Assembly (NCBI GenBank): GCA_964553045.1
Contig: CAZKJG010000001.1
Span: 124,001 to 188,000 of the forward strand
DNA: 64,000 nucleotides
Direction: 5' to 3'
Source of the DNA: JAWLEP01 sp964553045
GTDB lineage: Bacteria > Fermentibacterota > Fermentibacteria > Fermentibacterales > JCC-6
The position numbers and the translations under genes were made by a program. Positions 48,719 through 57,471 of this stretch are shown piece by piece (position 1 is the first letter of the stretch; every line of letters begins with the position of its first letter). The notes under the pieces were generated by a model. That model had not been told where the DNA came from. It made no database searches and saw only the letters and a program-made list of their open reading frames with translations.

Positions 48719-50266
48719 CTACTTGGCCTTGTTCCAGCTCAGGTAGAGGTCGGTGACCTCCTCGTGCGTTTCCAGCGAGAAGGCCCGGAACTCGTCCACC
48801 CGCAGCCGGTCGTCCTCGTGTATCTCCAGTTTGATTCCGCTGGAGCCGATCATGTGCTGCAGCCTGTGGCCCCCGTCCTCCAGCAGGTATGAGGCCATGT
48901 CGGGATGGATGGAGATAACCAGGTTGCGGTGCTTCTTCTTCAGAGACGCCCTCTCCAGGAACCGCTCCAGCATGGTGGCTGCGGAGATGGTAGAGAGCAC
49001 CCTGCCACTGCCTCCGCAGTGGCTGCAGGGTTCCGACAACGACTGCATCAGGCTGGGGCGAACCCGCTTGCGCGTCATCTCCACCAGACCCAGGGGGCTC
49101 ACCTGACAGGTCTTGGTGGGTGAGCGGTCCCGGCCCAGCTCGCTGCGAAGGGTGTTCAGGACCCTCTCCTTGTGCTCGGCGACATCCATGTCTATGAAGT
49201 CGATCACGATGATACCGCCCATATCCCGCAGCCGCAGCTGGCGGGCCACTTCCTTGGCGGCCTCCATGTTCACCTTCAGTATGGTCTTGTCCTGGTTCTT
49301 CTTGCCCACGTAGCGCTTGGTGTTCACGTCAATGGCCACCAGCGCCTCGGTGTGGTCTATCACCAGCGATCCGCCGCTCTTCAGCGGCACCTCCCGGGCC
49401 ACGATCCTCCCTATCTCCTCCTCTATTCCGTAGTGGTCGAAGATGGGGGTCTTGCCCCGGTAGAGCTTTACCCTGCCCGCCAGGTCGGGCGCTATCCTCC
49501 TGAGGTAGTCCCGGGCCCGCTTCTTGATATCTTTGTCGTCGGTGACGATCGAGCTTACGTTGGAGGTCAGGAGGTCGCGGAGTGTCATGGTGACCGCATC
49601 GCGCTCCTGATGCAGGAGTTCGGGAGCCTTGGCCCGCAGAGCCCGCCCCCCCACCTCCTTCCAGGTGCCGACTATCCGCTTGAGGTCGTCCTCCAGCGCC
49701 TGTTTGTCCTTGCCCATGGCGGCGGTTCTGGCGATTACCCCGTAGCCCTCCACCATTATGTCGCGCAGTATGCCCCTGATCCTGCCCCTCCGGCGGCGGT
49801 CGGCGATCTTCCGGGAGACACCGGCCACGGAATCCCCCGGCATGCTGACCACGTACCGCCCCGCGATGGAAATGCGGGTGCTGACCCGGGCGCCCTTGGT
49901 TCCTATGGGCTCCTTGGTAACCTGGACCATTATTGTCTGGCCCTTCTTCAGGAGCTCCTCTATGGAGGCCGATGTGTCGGCAGCCGCCAGCGGCTTGCCG
50001 TCCACCAGGGACTGGGCGAACTTAGGGGAATCGTTGACCCCGGTGCGGACATCGGAGACGTGCAGGAACGCGCTGCGTTCCAGCCCGATGTCCACGAACG
50101 CCGCCTGCATGCCCGGCAGGACGGCGTTCACCCGCCCCAGGCAGATGTTGCCGACGATGCGCTTCTCGTCGGCCTTTTCCACTATCAGCTCCATGAGCCT
50201 CCTGTCCTCGAGGACCGCTATCCTCAGGACCTCGGGGTGTGAATTGATGATGAAGTCAACCTTCAA
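48719..50266 (-). CDS. rng: Ribonuclease G/E family endoribonuclease
   Basis: A 515-residue RNase G-like enzyme. It has the S1 domain (about 38-125: GNICLGRVNAVLPGMQAAFVDIG, FLHVSD), the 5'-sensor region, the catalytic DNase-like domain with EALVAIDVNTKRYVGKK and IDFIDMD (metal Asp residues), and the zinc link CSHCGGSG. Length matches RNase G rather than RNase E, which has a long disordered tail. TTG 50266 is the start; GGAGATGAG precedes it inside the end of the radical SAM gene. Confidence 0.92.
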   Translation of the reverse strand: MKVDFIINSHPEVLRIAVLEDRRLMELIVEKADEKRIVGNICLGRVNAVLPGMQAAFVDIGLERSAFLHVSDVRTGVNDSPKFAQSLVDGKPLAAADTSASIEELLKKGQTIMVQVTKEPIGTKGARVSTRISIAGRYVVSMPGDSVAGVSRKIADRRRRGRIRGILRDIMVEGYGVIARTAAMGKDKQALEDDLKRIVGTWKEVGGRALRAKAPELLHQERDAVTMTLRDLLTSNVSSIVTDDKDIKKRARDYLRRIAPDLAGRVKLYRGKTPIFDHYGIEEEIGRIVAREVPLKSGGSLVIDHTEALVAIDVNTKRYVGKKNQDKTILKVNMEAAKEVARQLRLRDMGGIIVIDFIDMDVAEHKERVLNTLRSELGRDRSPTKTCQVSPLGLVEMTRKRVRPSLMQSLSEPCSHCGGSGRVLSTISAATMLERFLERASLKKKHRNLVISIHPDMASYLLEDGGHRLQHMIGSSGIKLEIHEDDRLRVDEFRAFSLETHEEVTDLYLSWNKAK

Positions 50267-52637
50267 GAGAGCTCATCTCCTTGCACTTGCCTGTGAGTGA
50301 CACCAATGCGCCGCCCTCCTCCCTGGAGAGCAGCTCTATCCGTTCAACGGGAACTTCCAGTTCTCTTTCGGCTATCCCCGGCAGCCTGTCGGGCCGGGCG
50401 GAGCCGCGGCCGGGGTCCACGGTAACCACCAGGCAGTCGCCGTCCGAACGGGCGTCGATCACGCCGGGAACCCCTGTGAGCACTTCGGGGCCCGGAATGC
50501 CCTCGGCGGGACCGATCCTGTAGCGGGCCGCGTCCACCATATCGTCCGGAGGACCCGAATCCGGCTGCAGAGCACAGAAGGTTAATATATCAAAACCTTC
50601 GGGCACAGCCCCACCCAGCCGCCGGACCTCCTCGGGGGTTACCGGACGGGACACCTCTATGTCCAGAAGCTCCGCGGAGCTGGCAGCACCCAGGAACAGT
50701 GGCGGCCCGAAGTGCAGCCTGGGACGGCGAACGTAACCCTTCGACCAGACAACCGGTATTCCCGCCCTTCGCACCGCCCTTCCCCACATGCGGACCGAGT
50801 CCAGATGGGAGGTCATACGGGCCAGGCCCGACTTGCCCCAGACCAGTCTTACGATACCGACGGGCTCGACGGTTTCGGGCCGGGCACCGGAGGGCTCCGG
50901 CACGGTCTTCGAAGCCTCCACGGCTCCCCCGGTGCATGCGCCGCATCCCCTGCATCCTGCGCTGCGGCAGTCGGGCGTAGTCCCTCCCCGCCGGTAGCGT
51001 TCCCATTCCTGCAGCAGGTACCCGCGGCCCACGCCCGTATCAACGAAGTCCCAGGGAAGCCGGGAGTCCGCCGGGCGAGGCGAGCGGACCCATTCCTCCA
51101 GCCCGGAGCCCGAGAGCAGGGGCTCCCACACGTCCCAGCGGAAGCGGTCGCTCCAGGCGTCGTAGCGGGCACCCTCGGAAACCGCCCCCAGGAGCAGTTC
51201 ACCGGCCTCATCGCCGCCCAGCGACAGAGCCGCCTCCACGAAGGCCACCCGGGGGTCGTTGTAGTGCACCGTCACCCCCCGACAGGCCTTTCTCACCAGC
51301 CTGATCCGCCTCCAGAGCTCCTCCACTGCCGGCTGGGCCGCCCACTGCAGGGGGGTGTGGGGCTTGGGGACGAAGGGCGAAAGGGCCAGGGTCACATCCC
51401 TGCGCTTCCTGCGCCCCCGCCTGCGGGCCAGGGCGGAGATCCTCCCCGCCAGGGAGGCTATTCCCCGCAGGTCACGTTCCTCCTCCAGCGGCAGCCCCAC
51501 CATGAAGTAGAGCTTGACGCCCTTGGCCCCCAGCTCCAGGGCGCTGTCCACACCCTCCAGTATCTCCCCGTCGGATATGGGCTTGTTGATCCTGTTGCGG
51601 AGCTCCTCCGTTCCGGCCTCCGGAGCCATGGTCACCCTGCCCTGGATCAGCTCCCGCGAGCCCAGCCGGGTGATGGAGTCCGGCCGCAGGGAGGGGCGGG
51701 TGATTCTGGCCCCCAGCCTTTTCTGTAGGGGCTCCAGGGCTCTCTCCAGGCCCGCCACCCTGCTGTAGTCCGAGTAGGAGAGGGTCAGCAGGCCGGCCTT
51801 TTCCCATCCGGTGAAGTCCAGGGCCTGCTCCAGCAGCTCCATGACCTCGGAGGGCTCCCGCTCCCTCACCGGCCTGGTGGTGTGGCCGGCCTGGCAGAAA
51901 CGGCACCCCCGGGTACAGCCCCTTGCCAGCTCCACAACCGCCCGGTCGTGGCTCACCCGGGAGTTGGGCACCACCTGACGCACCGGAGCCCACTCCCGGC
52001 GCAGCCGGTCCACCCGCTGAACCTCCACGGGGTCGCGGCCCAGGGCGGGCACCCAGACTCCCGGAATGGACGACGCCGCCTCTATGCGGTTTCTGCGCGG
52101 CCCGGCCTCCGACAGCGTGCCGAACAGGTCTTCGGCCACGGCCTCCGCCTCCCCCAGGAACACCACGTCGGCCATGGGACCTATGGGCACCGGGTTGGTC
52201 ACTCCGCCTCCTCCCACCAGCACGATCGGGTCCTCCTCCCGCCGGCGGGCGGAAAGAAGCGACAGTCGAGCATGATGGAGCAGACGCAGGAAATTGGTGT
52301 AGAGGGCCTCCGCCGGAAGGCCGAAGGCTACCACCCTGCTCTTCGATACCGGGTCGCCGGCCTCCAGGTCCACCCAGGGCAGGCGCCGTTCCTCCATCAT
52401 GGAATCCAGGTCGGGGGCCGGCATGAACGCCCGGCGGACGTCGAAGCGTCCGGTTGACAGCAGGACGTGGCGCAGCACGGCCAGGCCGAAGTTGGACATG
52501 CCCAGCTCGTAGGTGTCCGGATAAACGAGTGTCACCCGGGGCGGGCCCGGACGGGCGGCCGCGCCCCACTCGCCCCCCGTGTACTGCTGCGGCCTGCGAA
52601 GGAGGTGGAGCAGGCCCTCGTAGGGGTGGCGCCTCAC
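50256..52637 (-). CDS. B12-binding-like radical SAM protein fused to DUF2344
   Basis: A 793-residue protein. N-terminal part (about 25-200) starts with the RRPQQYTGGEWG segment and YPDTYELGMSNFGL, typical of the TIGR03960 radical SAM family. The radical SAM core has CTRGCRFCQAG (three cluster cysteines), ERALEPLQKRL, MAPEAGTEELRN and a KLYFMVGLP strand. A Cys-rich linker (CRSAGCRGCGAC, about 545) follows, and the C-terminal 200 residues match DUF2344 (TIGR03936: GLARMTSHLD, YVRRPRLHFGPPL). The fusion next to rng and rplU is a known conserved neighbourhood, but its reaction is unproven. GTG 52637 overlaps the upstream stop (GTGA) and gives the family start. Confidence 0.88.
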   Translation of the reverse strand: MRRHPYEGLLHLLRRPQQYTGGEWGAAARPGPPRVTLVYPDTYELGMSNFGLAVLRHVLLSTGRFDVRRAFMPAPDLDSMMEERRLPWVDLEAGDPVSKSRVVAFGLPAEALYTNFLRLLHHARLSLLSARRREEDPIVLVGGGGVTNPVPIGPMADVVFLGEAEAVAEDLFGTLSEAGPRRNRIEAASSIPGVWVPALGRDPVEVQRVDRLRREWAPVRQVVPNSRVSHDRAVVELARGCTRGCRFCQAGHTTRPVREREPSEVMELLEQALDFTGWEKAGLLTLSYSDYSRVAGLERALEPLQKRLGARITRPSLRPDSITRLGSRELIQGRVTMAPEAGTEELRNRINKPISDGEILEGVDSALELGAKGVKLYFMVGLPLEEERDLRGIASLAGRISALARRRGRRKRRDVTLALSPFVPKPHTPLQWAAQPAVEELWRRIRLVRKACRGVTVHYNDPRVAFVEAALSLGGDEAGELLLGAVSEGARYDAWSDRFRWDVWEPLLSGSGLEEWVRSPRPADSRLPWDFVDTGVGRGYLLQEWERYRRGGTTPDCRSAGCRGCGACTGGAVEASKTVPEPSGARPETVEPVGIVRLVWGKSGLARMTSHLDSVRMWGRAVRRAGIPVVWSKGYVRRPRLHFGPPLFLGAASSAELLDIEVSRPVTPEEVRRLGGAVPEGFDILTFCALQPDSGPPDDMVDAARYRIGPAEGIPGPEVLTGVPGVIDARSDGDCLVVTVDPGRGSARPDRLPGIAERELEVPVERIELLSREEGGALVSLTGKCKEMSSLEG

Positions 52638-53176
52638 AGGGCGCCGCGTAGCGCCGCTTCTCCCACCGAGACCCTCTGGGATACCCGGTTCCCCAGCAGG
52701 CCCTCGCTGCGGCTGCGGGTTACCGATACGGCGCCGGCCATCTCCAGGGCCTCGCCCCGCGGTGTCTCGAAGGGGTAGCCGGTGAGCCACAGGACGGAGA
52801 CGTCAAGGCCCAGCACGGGGTATCCGGCCTCCGAGAGCAGTGAGAGCCACACCTCTGATAGGGTATCGTCGAGGTTGTGCACCCGCACCGGAACCCAGAC
52901 CATGTCCCCGCCGGCAAGCCTCCCGACACCGTCGTCCAGCATGGTGAGCGTGTGCTTGTTCGGGTTGACGATGTCCTCGTATCGGCGGAGCATCGCCTCT
53001 GCGCGGGATGCATCCAGGTCAGTCGACGTCCGCACCTGCCAGAGGGTGAATCTAAGCAGCTCTTCCGGAGCGCTCTCGGGCATGGTCTCCCTCAGGGCCT
53101 GCAGTGCGGTTATGGCCTCCGGGTCCGCCGCCCTGAGCGCGACCGCGGCCGTATGGAGCACGCCCTCTCCGCTCAT
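52634..53176 (-). CDS. Unknown protein between purQ and radical SAM gene
   Basis: A 180-residue soluble protein that I do not recognise. The first 75 residues look helical (LRAADPEAITALQALRE); the rest is beta-rich with NPNKHTLTML, GDMVWVPVRVHNLDD and LSEAGYPVLGLDVSV. No enzyme motif is visible. The ATG overlaps the purQ stop and its stop overlaps the radical SAM start, so all three are probably translated together. purS would be expected near purQ, but the length and sequence do not fit PurS. Confidence 0.7.
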   Translation of the reverse strand: MSGEGVLHTAAVALRAADPEAITALQALRETMPESAPEELLRFTLWQVRTSTDLDASRAEAMLRRYEDIVNPNKHTLTMLDDGVGRLAGGDMVWVPVRVHNLDDTLSEVWLSLLSEAGYPVLGLDVSVLWLTGYPFETPRGEALEMAGAVSVTRSRSEGLLGNRVSQRVSVGEAALRGAL

Positions 53177-53991
53177 CGGCCAACCTCCAGCCATTCGGCC
53201 AGGCCCCTGAAGAAGAGGATTCCGGGGCCGGGGGCCTCCAGCAGCCCGCGGCCGGACAGACCCCGCCTCCTGTCTCCCCATTCTCCGGGCAGGGCCGGAG
53301 GAACCTGCCACAGCCAGGCCGCCCGCTCGGGATGGGGCATCATGGCCAGCGCGGTGCCGCCGCTTCCCACCATGCCCGCCATGTCCAGAAACGAACCGTT
53401 GGGGTTGTGGGGGTAGCCGCCGGCCTCCGTCCCTTCGGGCCGGCAGTACGACAGGCCACGGCAAGCGGAGGCCCTCTCCATGTCTTCGGCGCACAGAAGG
53501 AACCGCCCTTCGGCGTGGGCGATGGGAAGGGGAACGGGATCATCGCCCATAGCGCAGAGCCAGGGGCAGTCGCCGCCGGCCCCGCGGTCCCGGCGCACGT
53601 GGACCCACGCGCTGAGGTAGCCGCTGCGGCCGTGTATCATGTTCGAACCCAGGGCGGCCTGCACCCGGCCCGGCTTCCAGCCGGGCACCAGACCGCTCTC
53701 GAGGAGTATCTGGGCCCCGTTGCAGATCCCCAGCACCGGAGTCCCGGAACCCGCGGCCTCCGCCACGGCTTCCATGATCCTCTCCTTGGCCGCGACCGCG
53801 CCGGCCCTGATCCTGTCCTGGAAGGAGAATCCGCCCGGGAGGACGAAGGCGTCCGCCTCCGCCAGCATGTCCGGACAGTTCCACCTGACCACTCGGGAGT
53901 CCATGCCCGCGGCCTCTACCGCGGCGGCCGTCTCCCGCTCGCAGTTGGAACCGGGAAACTGCAGCACGGCTACGCTGGGCCGGTCAGCCAT
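53173..53991 (-). CDS. purQ: FGAM synthase glutaminase subunit PurQ
   Basis: Class I glutamine amidotransferase that supplies ammonia to PurL. The nucleophile is Cys90 in GICNGAQ, with the HPE pair His220/Glu222 in MMPHPERA. LPGGFSFQDRIRAGAVAA and PIAHAEGRFL are the PurQ motifs. At 272 residues it is about 40-50 longer than typical small PurQ because of inserts around 130-150 and a longer C-terminus. Its start overlaps the end of purL. Confidence 0.93.
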   Translation of the reverse strand: MADRPSVAVLQFPGSNCERETAAAVEAAGMDSRVVRWNCPDMLAEADAFVLPGGFSFQDRIRAGAVAAKERIMEAVAEAAGSGTPVLGICNGAQILLESGLVPGWKPGRVQAALGSNMIHGRSGYLSAWVHVRRDRGAGGDCPWLCAMGDDPVPLPIAHAEGRFLLCAEDMERASACRGLSYCRPEGTEAGGYPHNPNGSFLDMAGMVGSGGTALAMMPHPERAAWLWQVPPALPGEWGDRRRGLSGRGLLEAPGPGILFFRGLAEWLEVGR

Positions 53992-56275
53992 CTACTCCCT
54001 CCTCCCTCCATACGACCCTGTGAAGAAGCCGCTGCCGCTCCTCGGCCGGACCGGTCAGGTCCAGCTTCCAGCCGCTGCAGGAGACCGAGAGGCCGGAGGA
54101 TACCTCACCGATGGCCAGGCATATGTCTTCGGGGATCTCCAGCCCCTCCAGCCGCCCGGCGTCCAGCTCCAGCAGGTACCCGGGTGTCTCGCCGAAGAGC
54201 AGCAGGGGGTCGTCTTCCCACTCCAGGGTGACCCCCAGATCCGTGGCGCCCCGGGTGGCCAGCGCCATCTCGGCCGCGCAGACCAGCAGGCCGCCCTCGG
54301 ATACGTCGTGGCAGGCCAGCACGGCTCCGGTGGCTATCATGTCCAGGACCAGCCGCGCCATCCTCCGCTCCAGGCCGCCCCTGAAAGCGGGCGGCCTGCC
54401 GCCGCAGCCTCCGCCCAGCACCCGCTGGTAGAGGCTCCCGCCGATCTCCCGTCTTCGGGGGCCAACCAGCAGAAGGGGGTTGCCCGCCCCCTTCAGGGAG
54501 ATGTCCACGGCGTCGGTGACCCGGGAGAGCCTTCCGAATGCGGCCACCACCGGAGAAGGCGGAATCGCCTTTCCCCGGGGCGACTGGTTGTAGAAGCTAA
54601 CGTTGCCCGAGACCACCGGAAGCGGGCCATCGTCCCGCATGCCCAGGCTGGAGCATGCCTCGGCGATACCCTCGACTCCCTGCGTGAACTGCCAGAATAC
54701 CTCGGGGTCCTCCGGACTTCCGTAGTTCAGGCAGTCGGTGACGGCTATGGGGGTGGCGCCGGTGGCCACCAGGTTCCTCACGGCCTCGCCCACGGCGTGG
54801 GCCCCTCCGGCCCTGGGGTCCAGCCGGCCGAACCAGGGATTGCCGTCCACCGATACTGCGAGGCCGACGGGACAGCCTCGCACCGGACGCACCACCACCG
54901 CGTCGGCCTCCCCCGGCCTGAGGTGGGTGGCGCCCTGCACCTCGCTGTCGTAGTAGCTCCACACCGGGTGTCTGGAGGCCCCCGGCACGGAGACCAGCAG
55001 CCTTTCCAGGTCGGCCGCAGGGTCGCACTCCGGCAGCTCCGGGGCCGGCTCGGGACCGCCCGCCGGCCGGGCCGGACGCCGGTACTCCACTCCCTCGGTG
55101 ATGGAGGAGACCGGAGCGCAGGCCACCTCCGTCCCCCCCATGGTCACCCGGTAGTCGGGGCTTTCGACAAAGCGCCCCACCACGGCCGCGCCGGCGCCGG
55201 GGTAGAGCCGGGGCAGCTCCCAGTCCACGTTGTATATCCGCAGTACCTCATCCGCAACCGATTCCGGAACCGCAAGCCCGTAGCGCTCCTGGGTCTCGGC
55301 GCAGGCGATCACCTCGGGTGGCAGGCCCTCCACCGCCACCGGAACGCTGTCCAGGTCCAGCTCCATGCCCAAACCCCCGTGAGCGGCCATCTCGCTGGAA
55401 ACGCAGGCCAGCCCCCCGGCGCCGAGATCCTTGAAGCCGAAGCTGACGTTCCGGGAATGCAGGAGGTCCTGCGCCGCCAGGTTGGCCTCGGTCAGAACCC
55501 TCTTGAGGAAGGGGTCGGCAACCTGGACCGCTCCCTTGTCCGCCTCCTCCTCCAGGTCGGCGGAGGCGAAGGTGGCCCCTCCGAATCCGGTGTCGTCGGT
55601 CGGCTTGCCGGCCAGTATCAGGACGTAGGGCTCCCCCAGCGCCTCCTGCGGGACGTAGCTGTGGACGATCCTGCTCTCATCGGCCATTCCCACGGCCACT
55701 ACGTTCACCAGGCAGTTCTCGTCGTAGCCTCCGTCGAAGACGGTATCGCCCCCCAGATTGGGCACTCCCAGAGCGTTGCCGTAGCGCCATATGCCCTGCA
55801 CCACGCCCCGGGCCACGGACCGCGCCTTCGCGCCGCCGGGCCCCAGCGGGTCGCCGAAGCGCAGGGCGTCCAGCACTCCCACCACGCTGGCTCCCATGCA
55901 GTAGACGTCCCTGACTATTCCGCCCACTCCGGTGGCGGCACCCTCCTCCGGCAGAACCTGCGAGGGGTGGTTGTGGCTCTCGTGTGCCACGACCAGGGCG
56001 TAGTCTCTGCCCTGGTGGGAGCAGAACCGCACCACGCCTGCGTCCTCTCCGGGCCCAATCAGCACGTCCCCACCGGTAGTGGGAAGGCCGCGGAGCACCG
56101 GCCGGGAGCTCTTGTAGGAGCAGTGCTCGCTCCACATGGTGTCGAAGAGGTGCAGTTCCAGTGGAGTCGGCACCCGGCCGACGAAGCCGGCCAGCTTCAG
56201 GGCCTCCCGCAGGCTCATGGACAGACCGCGGGAGCGTATCTCCCGCTCCAGAGCGCGCTGAAGCTCTTCGCTCAC
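53984..56275 (-). CDS. purL: FGAM synthase synthetase subunit PurL (small form)
   Basis: Converts FGAR to FGAM with ATP and ammonia, purine step 4. The 763-residue protein has the small-PurL layout: LHLFDTMWSEHCSYKSSR near residue 45, AHESHNHPSQVLPEEGAATGVGG, LGGDTVFD, FGFKDLGAGGLA, then the second half with DCLNYGSPEDP, VSGNVSFYNQ and CHDVSEGGLL. GTG 56275 overlaps the GAF gene stop and begins the conserved sequence. Small PurL normally works with PurQ and PurS; no purS was found next to it. Confidence 0.95.
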   Translation of the reverse strand: MSEELQRALEREIRSRGLSMSLREALKLAGFVGRVPTPLELHLFDTMWSEHCSYKSSRPVLRGLPTTGGDVLIGPGEDAGVVRFCSHQGRDYALVVAHESHNHPSQVLPEEGAATGVGGIVRDVYCMGASVVGVLDALRFGDPLGPGGAKARSVARGVVQGIWRYGNALGVPNLGGDTVFDGGYDENCLVNVVAVGMADESRIVHSYVPQEALGEPYVLILAGKPTDDTGFGGATFASADLEEEADKGAVQVADPFLKRVLTEANLAAQDLLHSRNVSFGFKDLGAGGLACVSSEMAAHGGLGMELDLDSVPVAVEGLPPEVIACAETQERYGLAVPESVADEVLRIYNVDWELPRLYPGAGAAVVGRFVESPDYRVTMGGTEVACAPVSSITEGVEYRRPARPAGGPEPAPELPECDPAADLERLLVSVPGASRHPVWSYYDSEVQGATHLRPGEADAVVVRPVRGCPVGLAVSVDGNPWFGRLDPRAGGAHAVGEAVRNLVATGATPIAVTDCLNYGSPEDPEVFWQFTQGVEGIAEACSSLGMRDDGPLPVVSGNVSFYNQSPRGKAIPPSPVVAAFGRLSRVTDAVDISLKGAGNPLLLVGPRRREIGGSLYQRVLGGGCGGRPPAFRGGLERRMARLVLDMIATGAVLACHDVSEGGLLVCAAEMALATRGATDLGVTLEWEDDPLLLFGETPGYLLELDAGRLEGLEIPEDICLAIGEVSSGLSVSCSGWKLDLTGPAEERQRLLHRVVWREEGVDG

Positions 56276-57438
56276 GCCTCGGGCTCCTCCTCGGCGCCTT
56301 TGAACCTGGAGAACTCCTTGGCCTCGAGCGACTGCAGGACCCCTTCGGGCCCCATGGAGGAACCGGCCTCCACGTAGAAGTGCCGGATCATGATGTCGCC
56401 CGGGCATTCACCGGAGTCGTTCTCCAGCTCCACCATATCTTCGCCCAGCCTGGTCACCACGTTCTCCAGGCCCTCCCGGTCGGTGCCGGGCAGCAGCAGG
56501 ACGACGGAGTCGCGGCGGGTCCTCACGCCAATGTCGATGTTGCGCATGGTGGCCTTCAGATGGGACACGCACATCAGCATCACCTCACGGGACAGGAAGC
56601 GGTTTTTGCAGGCGGCCTTGGGGAAGCGCAGCTCCACAACCGACAGGGGGCTGCCGAAACGGCGCACCCTCTCCAGCTCGGAGTCCAGCCTGTTCTCCAG
56701 CGTGGATGCCGTGGGGAGTCCGGTCTCCCCGTCGAGATCGGCGGCCGATACGAACCTGTCCAGCAGCCTGATGTTCTCCAGCGAGGCGGCCCCTATGGCG
56801 GATACCGCGCGGAGCCTCTCCCTGGCAAGGGCGTCGCCGGAGGACACGTCGTTCATGCATATGACCCCGTACAGGACGCCCTGCCCGGACATGGGAGCCA
56901 CCAGGTCGGGTATGTAGTCCCCCAGGGCGGTGGCCTCCAGCTGACGCTTCACCAGTGCGCTCTGGTCTTCGAAGTCACCCCTGGTCATGAGCTTGCCGGT
57001 CTCGGCTGCGAATCCGATATGCCCTTCGCCGACCTTCAGCGAAAGCGGCTGCTGAAGCCTTTCCTCCAGCCCGCTGGCGGAGATAAGACCCAGTCTCTGG
57101 CCGGATTTGTCGGCCAGGAATACGGCTATCTTGTCACAGTCCGTGAGCCTGTTGAGCGCCGTGGTGAGCATCTTTGCGAACTCGTCGGGGCTCCTGGCCC
57201 AGAGTATCTGCTTCACCAGCTCGGGGAAGAGAACGGCCAGATCGCGCTGACGCTTCACGGTGCTCTCCATGGTCTTTATTCGAACGCCCATCTCGCGGTT
57301 CTCATGCTCGACCTCGGCCAGGTTCGCGTTGAGCTGCTCGGCTCTTCTGTGCTGCTCCTGAACGCTCTTCTCCTTTATCAGCATTCCCAGCAGCAGGCCC
57401 AGGCCGGCTCCCACGACCAGGCCTATCACAACGAACAT
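56272..57438 (-). CDS. Membrane-anchored GAF protein with degenerate GGDEF
   Basis: A 388-residue protein: one N-terminal membrane helix (2-22), a coiled coil (about 24-65), a GAF domain (about 75-225, with FPELVKQILWARSPDEFAKML and VAPMSGQGVLYGVICM) and a C-terminal GGDEF-like domain (about 230-370). The latter starts with DGETGLPTASTLENRL, but the signature GGDEF is replaced by TRRDSV, so it should not make c-di-GMP. Possibly a nucleotide or small-molecule sensor. It sits between purB and purL and overlaps purL (GTGA). Confidence 0.78.
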   Translation of the reverse strand: MFVVIGLVVGAGLGLLLGMLIKEKSVQEQHRRAEQLNANLAEVEHENREMGVRIKTMESTVKRQRDLAVLFPELVKQILWARSPDEFAKMLTTALNRLTDCDKIAVFLADKSGQRLGLISASGLEERLQQPLSLKVGEGHIGFAAETGKLMTRGDFEDQSALVKRQLEATALGDYIPDLVAPMSGQGVLYGVICMNDVSSGDALARERLRAVSAIGAASLENIRLLDRFVSAADLDGETGLPTASTLENRLDSELERVRRFGSPLSVVELRFPKAACKNRFLSREVMLMCVSHLKATMRNIDIGVRTRRDSVVLLLPGTDREGLENVVTRLGEDMVELENDSGECPGDIMIRHFYVEAGSSMGPEGVLQSLEAKEFSRFKGAEEEPEA

Positions 57439-57471
57439 AGCTCCCCCCTTCCCCCATGGAATTCCATGCCC

